Assembly: GCA_963580285.1 (NCBI GenBank)
Contig: OY757015.1
Location: 132,564,029 to 132,628,028 of the forward strand
Source: Lucinisca nassula
Lineage: Eukaryota > Mollusca > Bivalvia > Lucinida > Lucinidae
Direction of reading: 5' to 3'
Length of the DNA: 64,000 nt
The first letter of the stretch is position 1; every line of letters begins with the position of its first letter. Under the pieces are notes generated by a model that saw only the letters and a list, made by a program, of their open reading frames with translations, did not search any database and was not told the origin of the DNA. The position numbers and the translations under genes are program-made. Shown piece by piece: positions 51,476-62,705 of this stretch.

Positions 51476-51968
51476 TTTTGATCTTTTCTGAGCGCATGCG
51501 CAAATTTACCGTTTGTCTGAAACGATTCGCCTTGACTTCTGATTGGTCAAAACGATATGAAACGCTCGAACCGTTGTCGAAACGCAAACGTTTTGCAACG
51601 GTTTCAAAACGGACCCTAAACGCAAAATCGGGTAGGTCGAACGTTATCGCCACTGTACAGTGATTTTATATTCATGTTTTTTTTTTGTTTTTTTTTACTA
51701 TGACTGGAGCTACGGTTTTCTCCGTGTTTGTCTGTATGATGTTTGATCGTGTCCTTAATGACTATATCAACTACATATATGTAATGATGACATCCGCAAA
51801 CAATATCGTAGCTGTGGTAAAGTGTCGGAGTCTTCCCTGTTCTTCACCATAGCGCAGAATATATTTATTTTCTTAATTATCGACTCATACCAGATTGTTT
51901 TGAATATTATTCAATACGACTAACGGCATAAGAAGGGTTGAATCATGGACAGACTCCATGAAACCGAT
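51476..51968. other. Right flank of the Polinton, no gene
   Basis: 51476-51665 is AACG-rich and resembles 22728-22930 on the opposite strand (ending GCCACTGTACAGTG). The rest is unremarkable AT-rich sequence. Confidence 0.5.
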
Positions 51969-52525
51969 TCCGCCCCCGCCCCTCGGGGCTTGAAGAAACA
52001 GATTGGGCTGCATGGTGCTTCCATGAAGAGCTGAAACTGACCACACATAACGTAAACACGCCTATACAAATACATTATAAATTTTACCTCCAAAAAAGGA
52101 AATTTTTAAGATGAAAAATTGTGGTATTTTTCTTATTTTTGCTCAAAATATAGGTACACGTTAGGCGGTTCTAACCGGTACCCACATTCTATATTTTAGA
52201 GCGGAAATAAGTAAAAAAAAGGTCGACCCCCCCCCCCCCAAACCCCAGTTTTACAAAATAAAAGTGGGGTTCAAGGGGGTCAGAATTATATAAGCGTATT
52301 TCCCGATGCCCTAGTACTTGTTAACAGCTTTGAAGAACTAAGCCTGCCCAGGCAAAGTGGTATGAGTCACACCGTCCACCGTATATAAGCCTTTTGGTTT
52401 CATTGGGCGACAGGGCTTGAGGTTTCATTTCATCTCAAGAGTCGGTAAACGTCCAACAAAATTGGAAGCAACGTCTCCAAAATTACCTGCATAGTGTTGA
52501 CAAGGACGTTAAACCTCAATTCAAA
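51969..52525 (+). mobile_element. SINE-A split by an HP-MITE
   Basis: The 5' part, 51969-52040 (CCGCCCCCGCCCCTCGGGGCTTGAAGAAACAG...AGCTGAAACTGACC), resumes at 52310 (CTAGTACTTGTTAACAGCTTTG...GCCTGCCCAGGCAAAGTGG...) and ends GACGTTAAACCTCAATTCAAAT. The MITE at 52041-52309 lies between them. Confidence 0.85.
52041..52309 (+). mobile_element. HP-MITE inserted in SINE-A
   Basis: ACGTAAACACGCCTATACAAAT...TACACGTTAGGCGGTTCTAACCGGTACCCAC...CCCCAGTTTTACAAAATAAAAGTGGGGTTCAAGGGGGTCAGAATTATATAAGCG. It shows that the MITE family moved after SINE-A. Confidence 0.8.
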
Positions 52526-53430
52526 TAAGGCTCCATAAAACCGAGCTTTGCATATTCAAATATTGTATGAGTTCTTGTTTCTGAAGAGACCTCAAAGAAA
52601 CAGCGTTTGGAATATGTCGTGGTGCTACTTTGTGACCAATGTTTGCCCGCACAATTTGAGATCGCGTTTGATCCTTCAATTACACAGGTTTTATAGTATA
52701 TAAAACATTTTTCATGGTTAATGCAGTGAAATGGAAACTAAACAATCATATTTTCTATTGTCTCCATCCATTCAAGCCGAAGCAGAGATTTTTGACAGAT
52801 CGCGGGAAAGTTGTGGGCCGCCTACATCAATGTGTAATTGAAACTTATGTGCTAATCTTCGCGAAAATTTCCGTCAAAATTACGACTTCATCCGAAGTTA
52901 AATACTTAGCTAAGTAAATGAAATAGGTGGCTTTCGAATGCACTTTTTAAGGAAATACTTTACTAAGATAAGAATTCCTTCTTAAATCGTTAAGTCGACC
53001 TTAACTTAAGTAACGATTGTAATCCTGGGCCCTGGAGTGTATGTAATATACACCTGCGGTAATGGTCAAATGTGACCGACGCAGTATCGATAGATAGACT
53101 GGTTCCCGCTTGTGAATGCAACGCTTATATTACTTCGGAGAGCAGTACAAGCTATATAAGTCATACAGTAGTTTGACTCATCTCTCCTCTAACTGATTAA
53201 CCGTCACTATGGCAAACAGTTTAGGTCCTGCCGCGAAAGCTCGTTATGAGCCATCCCTTTTGGATCTACACTGTTTGTACATGGATTTGCATCGGTTAAG
53301 AAACAGACGGGTTAACAACGATACACGTGAATTGTTCCGAACAACTGCGTTTTAAACACGCCGAGATTGTGATAATCTCAACTTTTGTCACTTTCTTTGA
53401 CATTTCTGCAAAAAAGACAACGCCGCCTTT
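52526..53430. other. No confident gene; possible TATA-led short frame
   Basis: CTATATAAG at 53153-53161 precedes a 48-codon frame starting at 53209 (opening MANSLGPAAK), which stops at 53353-53355. No family recognised. 52900-53035 ends with TTAACTTAAGTAACGATTGTAATCCTGGGCCC, similar to the start of a repeat at 20145. Confidence 0.4.
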
Positions 53431-53619
53431 AGGGGATGAGTATCATTACATTATGTCCTGTGCCCATTTTAGCAACACAAGACGGCGATATTTAGACCGA
53501 TATTATTATGAAAATCCAAACAGTTTAAAATTCAAACAGTTAATGGAATCGGAAAATTCCACCGAATTACGAAAATTGTGTATGTTTATAAATTTTATAA
53601 ACAATTCGGTAGTTTCTTG

Positions 53620-53620
<1 letters not shown>
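53431..53620 (+). pseudogene. LINE reverse-transcriptase C-terminal relic
   Basis: The frame encodes LGDEYHYIMSCAHFSNTRRR, then YYYENPNSLKFKQLM and LRKLCMFINFI. This is the C-terminal pattern (G-DE-HY---C--F---R, then a tyrosine-rich helix and a short terminal helix) seen after the RT domain of many animal non-LTR retrotransposons. No RT motifs lie upstream, so it is a 5'-truncated insertion, as is usual for LINEs. It ends in TTGA followed by (TTA)n. Confidence 0.75.

Positions 53621-53621
<1 letters not shown>

Positions 53622-53652
<31 letters not shown>
53622..53652 (+). repeat. (ATT)n microsatellite at the LINE 3' end
   Basis: About 10 units directly after the LINE relic, perhaps derived from its tail. 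Confidence 0.9.
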
Positions 53653-53653
<1 letters not shown>

Positions 53654-54775
53654 GTTATACTCTTGAATAACGATTTTCTGGTGCTCGTCCGACCCGGTAC
53701 GAGGAAGTTACTCTTGTTGGCACCCTCTATCAGGGTCGGAGAGTATCGAAAATTCCACTCTGAAAATTGTAAGCTACATTGCCAAGAATCGTTGTAAGTA
53801 CTATAGTTCCCCATATTTGTGTGATTTATTAACTTTGGAACAGTCCATTGCGATAGTTGTATTAGCTCCAGTACGTATGCTATTATCATATTCGTTAAAA
53901 TGCATGTAATAGTCGTTAAAACAAACATTTATAGAAAGCTACAACCTCACTGAATCTACATATTGTACCTCTGTAAAATGTTATTCCTTACGGTAATGCT
54001 TCTCAATCTACCTTCATCGTTTCCACTCCCTATCAACTTTCGTTTCGATGATAGGGGTGAAAACAGGAAGGAATATTCTCTCTCCACCAAGGTTGCACGT
54101 TATAAGTGATGTTTTTGTTTCAACGCCGGATCAGTTCCCTTTGAGATAGGCTATTTTGCCTGTCCTTATTTTCTGCAAAGGGATATCTATCAGTGCATGC
54201 CTTCACGGAGAACCTGGACGGACCATATGCGTGCTAAAAAAAAAGGAAATCTACTTACCAATTTAGATCACAATCACATTTCCACCCTGTAAAACTAGGA
54301 ATTAAGGACCCTCCAGAGCATCAATGCCGTCAAGACATCAATGTTGACGCTTTGGCGACGTTGAGGCAATGTAGGTGTCTACTCCGTATTTGTACGCACA
54401 ATGAATGTAATTTATATGAATGGAGTTTTTCCTTGTTTGGTGTAATCCTCGGTTCAGTGGTTTTCAATAACCGGTTTATCGCTGGCCACTGCACTGGACT
54501 GGGCCAAGCACGTGCGGCAATTAACGGAATATACTGTGTATTTCCCCCGATCGGAGACGGGATTAAATCAGCGCATCAGGCCAGACTGATCTCCGTCTAA
54601 CTTGGAATGAGACTATTAACTGCCATGCTATGCCATGCCACACTACGTCATGCTTTGTAATGTCATCCTGCTCTGATATGTCATGCCATGTACATGCTAG
54701 GCTAAGCTTCAAAATACTACACTCATTACCCTTAACTACACTATGCTACACTACACCACACTACACTTCAGGAAT
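53653..54775. other. No recognisable gene
   Basis: Unique-looking sequence; ATGC/CATG-rich stretch near 54625-54760. Confidence 0.45.
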
Positions 54776-54920
54776 CCCTTGGTATGGTGGTTATGCTATC
54801 CGCCTCATAAACCAGAGGCGCGGTTCCGACCAGACCTTCGGAGGAGCCTTTAAACCGAGATCTCGTCTCCGTGTGACCCTGGGTGTTGCTGTTGGTTGGA
54901 CGTAGGGCTCGAACATATAC
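54776..54920 (+). mobile_element. SINE-D copy
   Basis: GGTATGGTGGTTATGC (box A-like), AGGCGCGGTTCCGACC (box B-like), TTTAAACCGAGATCTCGTCTCCGTGTGACCC and GGTTGGACGTAGGGCTCGAAC. Confidence 0.7.
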
Positions 54921-55139
54921 ACTGCACTTCACTATACTGCACTACACTACACTGTACGGCACAACACTTTCTCCTCTGCTGCCCATACACAGATCAATGG
55001 TATACCTTATGCATGACTACACTATTTGCCATGTTCCTTCTCAAAACTCAATTAAAATACATGTATTATATGCAGAATACTTGTAAACAACCACTATTTC
55101 ACCTAATTGCACTTTTTTTCATTCGTCATTTTTTTTCAT

Positions 55140-55315
55140 ATCTCTGCTCGGGGCATGGGCTGTGGGTGCTCGTTGAAGCCAACTCAATGAGGCTGTTCTA
55201 GCGGGTACCTGCGGTCCGTGTCTTGGGGTGGGGAGAATAATGTATGCCTCTGTAGACCCCATTTTTATCTATGAAAGATGGGATCTGCGGGGTTCTCCAT
55301 TGCACAGACTTGTCA
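55140..55315 (+). mobile_element. HP-MITE subfamily B, decayed
   Basis: GGGCTGTGGGTGCTCGTTGAAGCC...GGCTGTTCTAGCGGGTACC...ATAATGTATGCCTCTGTAGACCCC...CATTGCACAGACTTGTC. Left end lost. Confidence 0.65.
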
Positions 55316-56031
55316 AAAGTATTATAATTATTATTATTACTATTGCTTTGATACTGATGCGCTAGTTGTGTTCCAGTGAGTACAAGAATATAGTCTGACA
55401 CACCACACTTTTCGTTCGCGGCTGCGGACAGCCAATGAACGGTGGAACTGCTCACTTGTTACAGATATGTCCTGCATCTGGGTCGTAGAGTGAGGTACAA
55501 AGAAAACAAAATTTCACGCCAATACAAATACGAAATGTGAAATTCTCACAATGTCTTACTGTTTGTAATATTCATACATGCATGTCCTCTTGTTGTTAAC
55601 TTTGTTAACCTAGAGTAGAAATAAACTTTGAAAAAAATATCACGGAAATCTTGCAAATCATTGACACGAGACGGTGTAAGATTAAAAGTTGAGCACTGTG
55701 TGTCAGTCTTTACTACACGCACATGATTTTCTTAGTAGCCGTAACGGTATTGTGTGTGCTAAATTTAATTGCAAACGTACCTGGACAAATTGGATAATTT
55801 ACAACATTATGAGTATTGATGAATTGTTTTCTAAAGGCCTATTACAAAATTGAAGGACCGGACGCATGTTTTTTTTTTTTTTTTTTTTCGTTACGTCATG
55901 AATCCCGGTTCGAGATACGCAGTAGTAAAAACAGTGAAAAATACATTCAAATAAAAAGAAAAAAATAAAGAATAAAGAAAAAATACTTTTTTTGAGATGA
56001 ATACCAAGAAACACAGGGGCGTTCACATCAC
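55316..56031. other. No recognisable gene
   Basis: AT-rich, with a poly-T run near 55868-55888. Confidence 0.45.
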
Positions 56032-56155
56032 GCAAACACGCCTATATAATCAGTTTGACTCCCTTTAACCCCGCTTTTAAATAGTAAAACTGGGGTTTTA
56101 CAGAGTGAATCTTATTTCTGCTCTAAAATATAGATTGTGGGTATACGTTTGCGAG
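56032..56155 (+). mobile_element. HP-MITE left half
   Basis: ATCACGCAAACACGCCTATATAAT...CCCTTTAACCCCGCTTTTAAATAGTAAAACTGGGG...GATTGTGGGTATACG, then truncated. Confidence 0.75.
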
Positions 56156-56328
56156 AAAGTTGTCAGCGCATCCGCACTTGTCTCGCGTTTGTATCGCGTT
56201 AGATACAGACTCGCAGTTCACGCGTTTCTGTTGCGGAATACATTTTAGGCAATCAATTTCCGTTATGAGAAACGCGATACTGCGCATAAATGGTGGTTGT
56301 AGATCCGACAATCAAATCTACGTGTCGA

Positions 56329-56730
56329 TTACGCAGATACTGCATATTCACAGACACCTCTTCGTTTCAAAAGCAAACAGTCAGCACTGCGCAACTATTT
56401 TACGCTTATTTTTTTTTTCTTCAAATTTTGGTTGTTTCAGATTTTTTTGTTAATTTGAACATATCATATCTGATTATTTTCGAAACAGATACAGAATAAG
56501 GGAAACAGAGAAAATAAAAGTAAATGGATAGTTAACGCAGATACTGCATATTCACAGACACCTCTTCGTTTCAAAAGCAACCAGTCAGACTGCGCAAATA
56601 TTTCGCGCTTATTTTTTTTTCTTCAAATTTTGGTTGTTTCAGATTTTTTGTTAATTTGAACATATAATATCTGATTATTTTCGAAACAGATACAGAATAA
56701 GGGGAACCGAGAAAATAAAAGTAAATGGAC
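56329..56730 (+). repeat. Tandem duplication, unit about 200 bp
   Basis: ACGCAGATACTGCATATTCACAGACACCTCTTCGTTTCAAAAGCAA...GAAACAGATACAGAATAAGGG-AAC-GAGAAAATAAAAGTAAATGGA at 56333-56531 is repeated at 56534-56730 with few changes. Confidence 0.92.
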
Positions 56731-57099
56731 AAGTCGCTTATTTTATTGCAGTGAAACTGTGGAATTTGACCGGGGATAAATGGCAGAATATAGGTACTGC
56801 ATATCGATTGAAATTAAGAGTATGTCTGCCAAAATGCGGGATGTTTATTGATCAACAGTTTTATGACACCCAGGTGCACCTGGGAAATAACACCTTATTA
56901 TCTTTACTTATTCTAGATGTCAGGACCAGAAATAAACCCTTTTCATTCACTCACTCACAGAAGCGGCGCATTATTTATTTATTATTATTATTTTTTTTTT
57001 TTTTTTTTTTTTGTAATTTTCATTCATTTCTTAATTGATTTATTTATTTACTTTTTCATTTATTGTCTTTTTCTTAATTCATTTTCTATGATCAGGTTA

Positions 57100-57425
57100 A
57101 CAAATTCATGAACACACTCTAAACCCCACTTTATATAGAGAAAACTGGGATTTATGGGGGATTCAACATGAAAACATGCAAATATAATTCTGTCCCCTTT
57201 TAACCCCACTTTTATATCGTTAAACTGGGGCTTACAGTGGTATGTATTTTTTTTCCTATTTCTGCTCAAAACATACATTCTGGGTTTTGGTTAAAACCGC
57301 CTCGTCGATTTAATTTTTGTTTTGCGCATAGATATGGAAAATATAAGATTCTTGATCTGAATTTTTTCAGTTTTTGGTGCTAAAAATTTCCGTATATTTG
57401 AATAGGTGTTCTTTCGTGATGCCCG
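57100..57425 (+). mobile_element. HP-MITE composite
   Basis: A subfamily B right-type end (ACACTCTAAACCCCACTTTATATAG) followed by an A-type body (GAAAACATGCAAATATAATTC...AACCCCACTTTTATATCGTTAAACTGGGG) and TGAATAGGTGTTCTTTCGTGATG. Hairpin reduced to half. Confidence 0.65.
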
Positions 57426-57534
57426 TCTATGCACATGGCCCAAATGACACTTGTCGAGGACAGCTATGTAGTCTGATGACAGCACTTTCTGTGATGCCAC
57501 TTTATAGAGAGAAAAGTGAGATAAACGGGGTATT

Positions 57535-58030
57535 CAACACGAAAACGCGCCCATATAATTTTCGCCCCATTCTTACATCGTAAAACTGGTGCTTACAAGG
57601 CTATGTTTTTTTTTTATTTATTTCTGTTCATAAACATAGATTCTTGGTACTGGTTAGAACCGACTCGTCGAAGCGGATCTACCGTATACCCTCAATATTT
57701 GTTTTGAACATAGATATGTAAAACATAAGATACTTGGGCTGAATATTTTCAGTGTTTGGTGCTAAAATAGCTGATCAACTATTACATAATACTTTGAGGA
57801 AAAATTGTTGCAATAAACTACTTTACAGCTAATATATGAATGTAAGACTTTCAAAATAAAAAATAAAGTCATAGCAAAAATGTGTTGTGAGCAAATGTCC
57901 TATTTTCCATTAAGGTTGTGGGCAACTGTCTTGTGAGCAATTGTCTTGTGAGCAACTATCTTGTGGGCAACTTTCTTGTGTGCAATTGTTATGGAATCGA
58001 ATAGGCGTGTTTTCGTGTTGCCCGTCTACG
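57535..58030 (+). mobile_element. HP-MITE remnants
   Basis: ACACGAAAACGCGCCCATATAAT...GGTACTGGTTAGAACCGACTCGTCGAAGCGG at 57535-57770, and an isolated AATAGGCGTGTTTTCGTGTTG end near 58000-58020. 57910-57985 also has a short tandem TTGTGAGCAA(C/T)T repeat. Confidence 0.6.
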
Positions 58031-58217
58031 CGCATGACCAAAAGATGACACTTTTCCAGGCGAGCTATGCAGTCTGATGACAGCCGTTGATGTGATGCAA
58101 GCATATGCGGTTGATTTCTACATTTCTACGGGCTTCTAAACCAAGGTCCCGTCTCCATAAGGCCTCCGTTGTTGGTGGGACGAAAATATATATCTAACAC
58201 ACACCCTAAACAAATTC

Positions 58218-58402
58218 ACTCGGGCCGCATGTGAGACGCCAAGTTTTGCAACAACGAGTTATGTGTTTTATTTGTGTGTGTGTGTGCGTGCATGCGTGCG
58301 TGCGTGCGTGCGTGCATGTGTGTGTGTTTTCTTAGGTACTCCTCTGATTAACTATCGGCTCGAAATAAGAGAAATAATCCTGAAAGTTCATTCCTACCAA
58401 AA
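58218..58402 (+). mobile_element. SINE-C body, disrupted by a (TG/TGCG)n expansion
   Basis: TCACTCGGGCCGCATGTGAGACGCCAAGTTTTGCAACAACG, then (GTGT/GCGTGC)n at 58275-58328, then AGGTACTCCTCTGATTAACTATCGGCTCG and CCTGAAAGTTCATTCCTACCAAAACC. Confidence 0.65.
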
Positions 58403-58429
58403 CCATATTTGGGACCAGAAAGAACAGTA

Positions 58430-59290
58430 CTTTAGTGGCTTGAATACCATTGAGACTAGATAATAGTCAAACTTCAATGGCTTGAACACTCTTGAGAACA
58501 GATAATAAAGTCAAACGTTAGTGGCTTGAACACCTTTGAGAACAGAAAATACAGTAAAATTTCAATGGCTTGAACACCTTTGGGAACAGATAATAAAGTC
58601 AAACTTCGATGGCTTTAACACCTTTGGGACCAGATAAGAGTGAAACTTAAATGGCTTGAAAACCTTTGAAAGCAGATAATGCAATGAACACTTTTGGAAC
58701 TAGATAATGCGACGGTCAGTCCTAAATGCAATTAACACTTTTTGGAAGCAGATAATACAGTCAAACCTAAATGCAATGAACACATTTGAACCCAGACAAT
58801 GAAGTCAAACTTAAAAGCAATGAACACTTATGGAACCTGATAATGAAGACAAACTTAAAAGCAATGGACACTTTTGGGACCTGATAATGAAGACAAACTC
58901 AAAATCAATGAACACGTTTGGAACCTGATAATGAAGACAAACTTAAAAGCCATGAACACGTTTGGAACAAGCGAATGAAGACAAACTTAAAAGCAATGAA
59001 CACGTTTGGAACCTGATAATAAAGACACTTAAAAGCAATGAACACGTTTGGAACCTGACAATGAAAACAAACTTAAAAGCAACGAACACGTTTGGAACCT
59101 GATAATGAAGACAAACTACAAGCAATGAACACGTTTGGAACCAGAAAATTCAGTGAATGTTCAATGGTTTGAACACCTTTAGGACAAGATAATACAGTCA
59201 AATTTGAATGCAATGAACACCCTTGGGACCTGATAATACAGTAAAATTTCCTTGGCCTGAACACATTTGGGACCAGTTAATGCAGTTAAA
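58430..59290 (+). repeat. Minisatellite built from a transposon terminal sequence
   Basis: About 17-18 units of 44-52 bp. Left units read CAGTCAAACTTCAATGGCTTGAACACCTTTGGGACCAGATAATA; later ones drift to GACAAACTTAAAAGCAATGAACACGTTTGGAACCTGATAATGAA. The left-hand consensus matches the terminus of the pogo-like MITE at 7777. Confidence 0.85.
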
Positions 59291-59654
59291 CTGCACTGGC
59301 TTAAAGTGAATGACCACCATTTTTTTCTCAGATGCATCTTACAATAACACCATTGAGGAATGAGAAAATCATATTCTTCTCCTTAACTGTTGCTCTAATT
59401 ACCTATAATGGCTCATTGAAGTTGTTTATAGGGTGTAAGACATTTTTACAGATTATATTTCCTGCAGTGGCCTCACAGAAACTGTTCAGTTCATGCCCTG
59501 ATAGCTAACAAATATTGGTATTTTAGCAGCTAAGGATTTTAGAAGAGAAAGTGAACTTTAAAATAAAAATGCCTTCTTGTAAGACCAAATACTGCACTGT
59601 GATAGTAGGACATGGAATTAGCTGTTTTGCTATCCCTGACCCTAAGAAAATAGT

Positions 59655-59943
59655 CACTACGATAACACACCCGTGCGTCATAATGCTATTTTTAATCTCC
59701 AAAACAGTCAATTTTCTGATGACAATTTGTAATATTATTCTTATATATACTCAAAATTAACATAGATTGTGGGTGCTCGTTAGAACGGCCTCATTGGGGG
59801 GGGGGGGGGGGTTCTAACGAGTACCCACAACCTATGTCTATGAGCAAAAGTACGAAAAATAATGTATACCCCTAGATCCCAGTTTTCTCTAAATAAAGCG
59901 GGGGTGTAAGGGGGTGTTCGTTTCACGGACTTGTTCACGTGAT
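59655..59943 (+). mobile_element. HP-MITE subfamily B, full length
   Basis: ACTACGATAACACACCCGTGCGTCATAAT...GTGGGTGCTCGTTAGAACGGCC, a G run, GGTTCTAACGAGTACCCACAACC...CGTTTCACGGACTTGTTCACGTGATG. Confidence 0.85.
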
Positions 59944-60179
59944 GTATGTGAAAAATTGATTCATAATCTTGGCACAGGGAATCTCAACATCAAGCATAAC
60001 ATGGTTTGTGCTTAATATTTTGAAGATAGCTGTTTTCGGTTTGTTGAATACTAATGTTTCTGTTCTTTTCTTCACTAATTAATGCCTATCAGCATCATTT
60101 AACCAATCATTACCTTAACACACCTTGACAATTTTAGGTAATATTTCATGGCATTTCACATGGTATTTTGTGATATTTT

Positions 60180-60410
60180 TCTTAACCCTTTTTGTAGCAA
60201 ATGGAGTCTTCCTCCTTATATATACCCGGAGTCCATTTCAAACTTTTGGGCTGTCAGGTTGTGTTTTCCTCAAAATATATTAGGAAAATGGCTGAACACT
60301 TTGCAAACAGTGTAAGCCCCTGATCGTCACGCCGTGTTCTGCAGCGTTTGATCTGGGCCTGCACTGTTTGCCAGGGTACCTCTTTTGGGGGTTTCTGGTA
60401 CTAAATGAGT
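60180..60410 (+). mobile_element. M2 MITE
   Basis: CTTAACCCTTTTTGTAGCAAATGGAGTCTTCCTCCTTATATATA ... GCAAACAGTGTAAGCCCCTGATCGTCACGCCGTG...CGTTTGATCTGGGCCTGCACTGTTTGCCAGGGTACC ... TGGTACTAAATGAGTTAA. Confidence 0.85.
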
Positions 60411-60634
60411 TAATTCAGTTTGAAGCATAGATTTTGGGTACTCAATGAGGCGATTCCTTTGAGTACCCATAATTTATGTTTTCATTTTCACATAAAGTCC
60501 TCGATTTTATGCAAAAAGTGTACAGGTGTGAGAGCTGTAAATACAAGGTCTGGAATACAAAGTGATTAACTGTAGATCAGACAAGGATTTCAGAAAACAA
60601 TTGTTTTGTAGGAAATTTAAGGTATATTTGAATT

Positions 60635-60740
60635 GATGTTGAACGTTCCCATCACAAGATGCTGCTTCCAATTTTGTGGGACTTTTACCCGACATTGAGA
60701 TGAATGCCTGAATGCCACCCAATGGAACCGATAGCACCAA
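60635..60740 (-). mobile_element. SINE-A fragment
   Basis: TTGAACGTTCCCATCACAAGATGCTGCTTCCAATTTTGTGGGACTTTTACCCGACATTGAGATG then GCCACCCAATGGAACCGATAG. Confidence 0.75.
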
Positions 60741-61119
60741 ACTCAGGAAAACTGTCTTCAAAGTCTTTATTTTCATCCAAAGACATAATGAAGCCTGTAT
60801 GTAAGATCCTGAACTGACAGACTATTTGAGGATTTTTGAGAATGCAACCTGATTAGAGAGCCTCATTACTTCTCCTTTAGTAGCTACATAGAGAGATGTA
60901 GAGCTTCAATGGGCTCCATGAGGTCAGGATTTTAGCAAACAGCTAGAATGCTGGGATACATTTGGATTACCTTGGGGTAAATATGGCCGCTGCCAGAAGG
61001 CTTCATTGAAACCATTAATTGTGGATTTAATTACCTTAGCAGATTTTAATTGGTAATAAAAGTCAGAGATTAATCATTACAGTAACTTTTTCTGGCAAAT
61101 GAAGTTTTAATATTATAAA
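60741..61119. other. No recognisable gene
   Basis: Nothing beyond short frames. Confidence 0.45.
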
Positions 61120-61139
61120 GGTGGTCATTCACTTTAAAC

Positions 61140-61848
61140 CATTATATACTAGTGGACTCTTCCTTTGCTATATGTTGGATAATCGCATCTGTTATTGTAC
61201 TTGTCTTTGCTAGAAAGTCCAACATAATAATGCCTTGTGGGTCCCAAAATACAGTTGCCATCTCCTTTCCAGCAGACGGCTGGGTTTTGAACTTCTTTTG
61301 ATCCGGAGACCCAAACCCTACCCACTGGCAACTTTGTGGGTTTTTTTCTCTGGCTCATAATAATGGACGCCGGTCTCATCTACAGTCACCAGACGTGAAA
61401 GAAAATCATCTTCCTTTATCCTAAACCGCTTCACCAATGCGCTGTATACTAATACTCTAGTTGCCATTTGCTCATGGGACCCAACGGACTGTTAGCTTGT
61501 GCATACCCAATCGATCATGTAAAATTGTTGAAACGCTACCATATGAAATGTGTACGCATACGCTGTTTCTTCCACCTTAAGTCGCCTAACAGAGTACACC
61601 AGATCCCGTACTTTGTTGCACGTTTCTTCATCGGTGGCATCTGATGGATGCCAGACCGGGCTTCGTCTGCTAAAGACGTTCTACCACGTTTGAATTCCCC
61701 AACCCAGAATTTAACCTGTGCATACGGTGGTCTGCAGACCCATAAACATTGGTCAACTCGCAATGAATTTCCTGACCTGTTTTCCCACCGAAATTACAGC
61801 ACGGTTCTCAACTTTTGACTAAAAGCTTGCTTTTGAATCCCTAGCCAT
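61140..61848 (-). pseudogene. mariner transposase pseudogene
   Basis: Minus-strand relic starting at an ATG at 61848 (opening MARDSKASF, then a stop). Recognisable mariner pieces in different frames: VKFWVGEFKRGRTSLADEARSG (61536-61763 frame), then VDETGVHYYEPE around 61350-61390, containing the first catalytic aspartate, and a C-terminal LER-WQ-YFG-H-ALLCW-type stretch. At least four stops or frameshifts, and the last third with the remaining catalytic residues is missing. Inactive. It abuts the 18-bp inverted sequence at 61120-61137. Confidence 0.85.
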
Positions 61849-61994
61849 GTTTGATGTTCAGTATCTTTTGGGTGAGTTTAATTTTTCCCTCATGCCTAAA
61901 ACATGTATTACACTTTGAACAATTCATGAAAATCTTGGTTGTCTCGAACAATTGGAAATAGGATAGGCTGGTTACTTATTGACTTGCCCTTGTA

Positions 61995-62246
61995 CAAGGC
62001 GGAAGTTTCTATTCAGTACAAAATGCATCACAAGGCGGAAGTTTCTATTCAGTACAAAATGCATCACAAGGCGGAAGTTTCTATTCACTACAAAATGCAT
62101 CACAAGGCGGAAGTTTCTATTCAGTACAAAATGCATCACAAGGCGGAAGTTTCTATTCACTACAAAATGCATCACAAGGCGGAAGTTTCTATTCACTACA
62201 AAATGCATCACAAGGCGGAAGTTTCTATTCAGTACAAAATGCACCA
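61995..62246 (+). repeat. 36-bp minisatellite, seven copies
   Basis: Unit CAAGGCGGAAGTTTCTATTC(A)(G/C)TACAAAATGCATCA, nearly identical across seven copies with a G/C alternation. As 36 is a multiple of three and no stop occurs, frames stay open on both strands; none is called. Confidence 0.95.
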
Positions 62247-62344
62247 GGTTAACAAGTCTGTGTAATGAACACCCCTCTAAACCTTACTTTATATAGAATA
62301 ACTGGGGTTTACAAGGGTATACGTTTTTTATACCTATTTCTGTT

Positions 62345-62596
62345 CCTGGGTCCAGTTGTTCAAAGCATCGTTAGCTTAACGAGCCCGTTAGTGGTCAAAT
62401 TGTTAACTGTTCTAGCAAGTACAATATCGAAATTTTGGTATTTTTTGCTGAAAAAATGTGAGCAGCTTTTGCAAATGCAAAAGCTGCTCACATTTTTTTT
62501 CAGCAAAAATTTTAGCATATTTGCCATATTTAATGATCAAATATTTAACGATACGTTAACTAACGACGTTGTAAGTTTTGAACAACTGGCCCCAGG
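62345..62596. mobile_element. 252-bp MITE with CCTGGGNCCAGTTGTTCAAA ends
   Basis: Left end CCTGGGTCCAGTTGTTCAAAG, right end (complement) CCTGGGGCCAGTTGTTCAAAA. Second-layer inverted stretches TTAACGAGC.../...TTAACGATACGTTAACTAACG lie inside. It contains a near-perfect hairpin at 62442-62511 (TTTTTGCTGAAAAAATGTG AGCAGCTTTTGC, mirrored). Confidence 0.85.
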
Positions 62597-62705
62597 ACAT
62601 ATAGGTAGTGGATGTACATATTAGAACTTCCATGAAGGGCTCTTACAAGTACCCACAACCAATGTTTGGGGTATAGATTAGGAAGATATCACATATCTTC
62701 ATCAG

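Larger units (their letters stand above)
59301..61137. repeat. 18-bp perfect inverted pair with TTAA ends, 1.8 kb apart
   Basis: TTAAAGTGAATGACCACC at 59301-59318 and its exact complement at 61120-61137. The interior carries an HP-MITE (59655-59943), an M2 copy (60180-60410), a SINE-A fragment (60635-60740) and no transposase. If an element, it is non-autonomous and heavily invaded. Confidence 0.55.

Noticed and set aside
61939..62296. Repeat protein of about 100 residues on either strand
   Set aside because: Explained by a 36-bp minisatellite with no stops; equally open on both strands and without a recognisable domain.
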